A DNA stretch of 64,000 nt. Origin: Lachnospiraceae bacterium. GTDB taxonomy: Bacteria; Bacillota; Clostridia; Lachnospirales; Lachnospiraceae. Within the stretch, counting starts at the first letter, position 1. Every line of letters starts with the position of its first letter. Position numbers and translations under genes: made by a program. The notes beneath the pieces were generated by a model. The model was not told the origin of the DNA. It was given only the letters and a program-made list of their open reading frames with translations, and ran no database searches. This document shows, one piece after another, positions 61,394-64,000 of the stretch. Where the stretch lies: the NCBI GenBank assembly GCA_022510685.1, contig JAFLTA010000009.1:1-64000 (forward strand), given 5' to 3'.

Positions 61394-62401
61394 TTACTTC
61401 GTCAAAATTTTATTGATATTTTTGATTAATACCGATGTGGTTCCATCTGCATTCGTGATAAACTCCACCTGATTGATATCCTGATACTGCTCCATGGGAA
61501 TATTGATTTCTATCCCTGTGTCCGTCTTTAGGTACTGTTTCTCGAATTTTTTGGTGGTCTGCTCGCTCTGTGGTTTTACCTCTGCTTTTTCCATATGGTA
61601 CTTTTCCATCTTAGCGTCAAATTCTTCCTTGATTTCCGGTGTATTTCCGTAAATCTTTTCACTGATGGCTTCCACACGGATGCCGCCGTTATCTTCCATT
61701 TCCTGCTTCAGGATACTCTTTGCCTCCATCTGCTTCACCGGCTCTTCGGAGAAATGTTTTTTATTGACCTGCTCCACAGCACGAGTCACAACAGCCAGTT
61801 TCGTCTTGTCAGACATCGCTGCATGACACTGCAGAAATAACTCCGACAAATAGTTGATTTTTTCCCCGTTAACCTCATATTTTTTCTCTACGATACGGAC
61901 GGAAAAATCCTGCAGATTGATAATCACTGCCTCAGACAGCTTAGTGCCCGCTCCCGGCAGTGTGGAACGGTAACGGATTATGTTGTTTACGTTTCCTGTC
62001 TCCTGTGCATTTGTCATATGGACAAAGCTTTCCTTATAGTTCATCTTTAGCAGAGACAAGTATTTCTGCCCTGCAGTCTGAAACGTCACTACCGCTAAAT
62101 CTGCAGAAGGTATGGATACATTGGCATTCATAATCCGGTACAATTCATCGGCTATGCGCTTGCTGTCCTCCACCATGTTTTCCTCACGGAATTCCTTGAC
62201 AATCGTATAGACCGGCGACTCCTCCGCTTCTGAAAAACTGCATTTTTTCATATCATCTCCGGACATCAGCTTAACTATGTGGGCACGAAAAAAATCATTG
62301 CAGTCCGGAGACAGCTCCAACTCCTGCTCCGAATATACCGGATACCCCAGTTCTCCATCCAGAATATGTACGATTCCCCTGCGGATAATAATATCTTCCA
62401 T
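61394..62401 (-). CDS. Nucleoid-associated protein (NdpA/YejK family)
   Basis: 335 residues. IIRRGIVHILDGELGYPVYSEQELEL, ADLAVVTFQTAGQKYLSLLKMNYKESFVHMT, and the late DTGIEINIPMEQYQDINQVEFI block match the NdpA (PF04245) family. The founding members bind the nucleoid; function in Clostridia is unknown. It lies between the alcohol dehydrogenase and the small gene, within the rng-rplU interval. Confidence 0.85.
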   Translation of the reverse strand: MEDIIIRRGIVHILDGELGYPVYSEQELELSPDCNDFFRAHIVKLMSGDDMKKCSFSEAEESPVYTIVKEFREENMVEDSKRIADELYRIMNANVSIPSADLAVVTFQTAGQKYLSLLKMNYKESFVHMTNAQETGNVNNIIRYRSTLPGAGTKLSEAVIINLQDFSVRIVEKKYEVNGEKINYLSELFLQCHAAMSDKTKLAVVTRAVEQVNKKHFSEEPVKQMEAKSILKQEMEDNGGIRVEAISEKIYGNTPEIKEEFDAKMEKYHMEKAEVKPQSEQTTKKFEKQYLKTDTGIEINIPMEQYQDINQVEFITNADGTTSVLIKNINKILTK

Positions 62402-62468
62402 CCGTATTTCCTCCCGATTTGTATTCTCAGACTATGTTTTTCAAACTTTCACACTGATATTCACAAAT

Positions 62469-63557
62469 TCAAAACAATCTCTCTATCTGCTCTCTGTCCA
62501 CTGCCACGGGCACAGCCTCCAGCTTGCGCTCCGATGCCATGATTTCCCCAATCATTGCTTCTCTTTCTGTGTCTGACAGTTCTAATTTCCCAATGCATTC
62601 CCGGATAAATCCCCGAAACTGTTCCGGACTTCCAAACCCCATGCTTCGCAAAAACATCATCACTTCCACATCCATTTCCTCCGCAAACAGCTCCAAGTAT
62701 CCCGGCAGGAAATATCCTACTGCCTTACCGTGCGGAATGTGTTTATGATAGGTGAGATAATAGCTCATACCATGGGGCAGGGAAGTTCCCGTGTGAGCGA
62801 TTGCCATACCCGCCAGACTGGATGCCAACATGAGATTCTCGTAAGTCTCCCGCTCCGGCTCCATGCCAAGCAGCACATTCCGGCACATTCCCCATACCTC
62901 TACCCCCGTCATACAAATCATACGACTGTACTCACCGGCATTATTATTAAAATAACTTTCAATTAAGTGTCCCAAAGCATCGATTGCCGTATTGGTAATC
63001 ACCTCATCAGATGCCGTCTGCAAATATTTCGGGTCCACTAAAGCCAGCTCCGGAAATATTTTGTGAGGGATACTTTGTTTTGTCTGTAAATCATCTCTGG
63101 TCAATATGGCAAAGGGAGTCACTTCCGAACCGGTACCACACGTTGTAGGCACTGCCACTACAGGTAAAGCGCGGAGTGGTATGGACTGATACAGCACCTC
63201 GCTTGAAGTATCACGGTTTTGAATCATGAGAGCAATCGCTTTGGCAGCATCCAGAGGAGAACCGCCTCCCACACCAACGACAAAATCCGCTCCCTGTGTC
63301 CGACCCAACTGTGCCGCATCCATCACCATATCAATGGTCGGATTTTCGTCAATCTGATCGTACACCAGATAATCTGTGCCATACTGCGTAAGAGCCTGTC
63401 TCACATCCTCCAAAGAACCGTTTTTCTTCGAGGAATTTCTCCCCGTTACTATCAATGCCTTTTTGCCAATAGATGCCAGCTCCCCGGCATGATTTTGCAC
63501 TGCATTCCATTCCTGGTAAAGTTTTGTGGGCATATAAAACTGACTTTTCATCTCCAT
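62469..63557 (-). CDS. Iron-containing alcohol dehydrogenase
   Basis: 362 residues. GGGSPLDAAKAIALM (nucleotide binding), PTTCGTGSEVTPFAIL, NTAIDALGHLIESYFNN and the metal-binding HGMSYYLTYHKHIPHGKAVGYFLPG match group III Fe-ADHs. It oxidises or reduces a small alcohol or aldehyde with NAD(P); the substrate is not known. Start ATG 63557 with AAAGGATG. It lies between rng and the NdpA gene, an uncommon insertion in the rng-rplU interval. Confidence 0.9.
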   Translation of the reverse strand: MEMKSQFYMPTKLYQEWNAVQNHAGELASIGKKALIVTGRNSSKKNGSLEDVRQALTQYGTDYLVYDQIDENPTIDMVMDAAQLGRTQGADFVVGVGGGSPLDAAKAIALMIQNRDTSSEVLYQSIPLRALPVVAVPTTCGTGSEVTPFAILTRDDLQTKQSIPHKIFPELALVDPKYLQTASDEVITNTAIDALGHLIESYFNNNAGEYSRMICMTGVEVWGMCRNVLLGMEPERETYENLMLASSLAGMAIAHTGTSLPHGMSYYLTYHKHIPHGKAVGYFLPGYLELFAEEMDVEVMMFLRSMGFGSPEQFRGFIRECIGKLELSDTEREAMIGEIMASERKLEAVPVAVDREQIERLF

Positions 63558-63605
63558 ATTACGTCATCCTTTCATCATAGTACATTACACTATTTCGTTT
63601 TGCGC

Positions 63606-64000
63606 TTAGGCATCCTTATCCTGTAACTGTTCATATAATGGCTTTCGCAATTTTTTACGTGTCAACTCCACCAATCCCAATGCCGTCATGTCTACAACTG
63701 TAGTCTGGACGGAATCCTTCGCCACTTCCTGCCGCAGTATTTTCATCAGTTCTTCCTTATTAGCGACATTTTTCATATCAATAAAATCCACCACAATCAT
63801 ACCGGACAGATTCCGCAGCCGAAGCTGCCTTGCAATCTCCTTTGCCGCCTCTATATTCACATTGAAATATGTTTTCTCTACATCCTTTTTCTTGGAAATG
63901 GCTTTACCGCTGTTGACATCAATGGCAACCAATGCTTCTGTCGGCTGAATCACCAGATAAGCACCATTCTTTAACCATACTTTCGGGCGCATTGCCCGTT
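63606..64000 (-). CDS. rng: Ribonuclease G/E (partial, C-terminal part)
   Basis: The gene continues past the right edge; 131 codons are visible. WLKNGAYLVIQPTEALVAIDVNSGK, NIEAAKEIARQLRLRNLSGMIVVDFIDM and VELTRKKLRKPLYEQL are the catalytic core and C-terminus of RNase G/E. The protein stops soon after the core with no RNase E scaffold, so it is of the RNase G type. Location upstream of rplU is common in Clostridia. Confidence 0.93.
   Translation of the reverse strand, partial: RAMRPKVWLKNGAYLVIQPTEALVAIDVNSGKAISKKKDVEKTYFNVNIEAAKEIARQLRLRNLSGMIVVDFIDMKNVANKEELMKILRQEVAKDSVQTTVVDMTALGLVELTRKKLRKPLYEQLQDKDA

Noticed and set aside
1-64000. CRISPR arrays, prophage or integrative element
   Set aside because: No regularly spaced direct repeats, structural phage genes, complete integrase or att-like duplications were seen.

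Overview
The window looks like a chromosomal segment from an anaerobic, gut-type member of the Clostridia, most likely Lachnospiraceae. The evidence is low to moderate GC, strong AGGAGG-type ribosome binding sites, TTGACA-17-TATAAT promoters, sporulation genes (yqfC, yqfD, spoVB-like), RemA, type III glutamine synthetase GlnN, DUF1836, and the Firmicutes-style rplU-prp-rpmA and rimP-nusA-ylxR-ylxQ-infB-rbfA clusters. No phage, CRISPR array, rRNA or complete insertion sequence was seen.

Layout. (1) 1-12,300 is accessory: a PD-(D/E)XK transposase-type gene; a BlaI repressor followed by a BlaR1-type M56 protease carrying a BspA-like leucine-rich-repeat sensor and a DUF4253 protein; three beta-propeller-like lipoproteins (two are adjacent paralogues); a RelB/YoeB-type toxin-antitoxin pair; and a recombinase remnant. 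(2) 12,345-17,350 is an envelope/housekeeping operon read leftwards: a coiled-coil protein, acpS, nnr, alr, an EndoA/MazF toxin without a visible antitoxin, and rlmH. (3) 17,650-21,420 holds a UDP-sugar pyrophosphorylase, a convergent and overlapping PepD, and a zinc-ribbon membrane protein. (4) 21,501-29,777 is the large translation operon rimP-nusA-ylxR-ylxQ-infB-rbfA-nrnA-truB-ribF, with a leader hairpin and two unusual structured intergenic elements. (5) 29,916-32,664 has an amidase-SPOR protein, prfC and tRNA-Glu(CTC). (6) 32,798-37,096 is the operon yicC-remA-gmk-rpoZ-lepB-amidase-comFB. (7) 37,214-45,929 carries an AI-2E exporter family protein, glnN, a carbamate kinase-like gene, a Big_2 surface protein and a VanW protein. 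(8) 46,165-56,121 has rplS and the operon yqfC-yqfD-phoH-HD protein-ybeY-spoVB-like-SNF2. (9) 56,341-64,000 has DUF1836, then rng, an iron alcohol dehydrogenase, an NdpA family protein, a small unknown gene, rplU-prp-rpmA-obgE-scpA-scpB.

The most interesting points are: the 59-bp nested dyad over the blaI promoter next to a protease-LRR receptor; an HD-domain membrane protein at the pgpH (c-di-AMP phosphodiesterase) position whose HD motif reads HE and which lacks the long extracellular domain; an intrinsic-terminator-like hairpin in the rimP-nusA leader that fits NusA autoregulation; a dispersed structured leader element with the shared core AAACAAGGTTCAGAT; a complex GGGTCAAA-bounded element inside the infB operon; and a GAAAC/GTTTC hairpin family in three intergenic regions. 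All assignments come from reading the sequence and recalled family knowledge; no database search was run.
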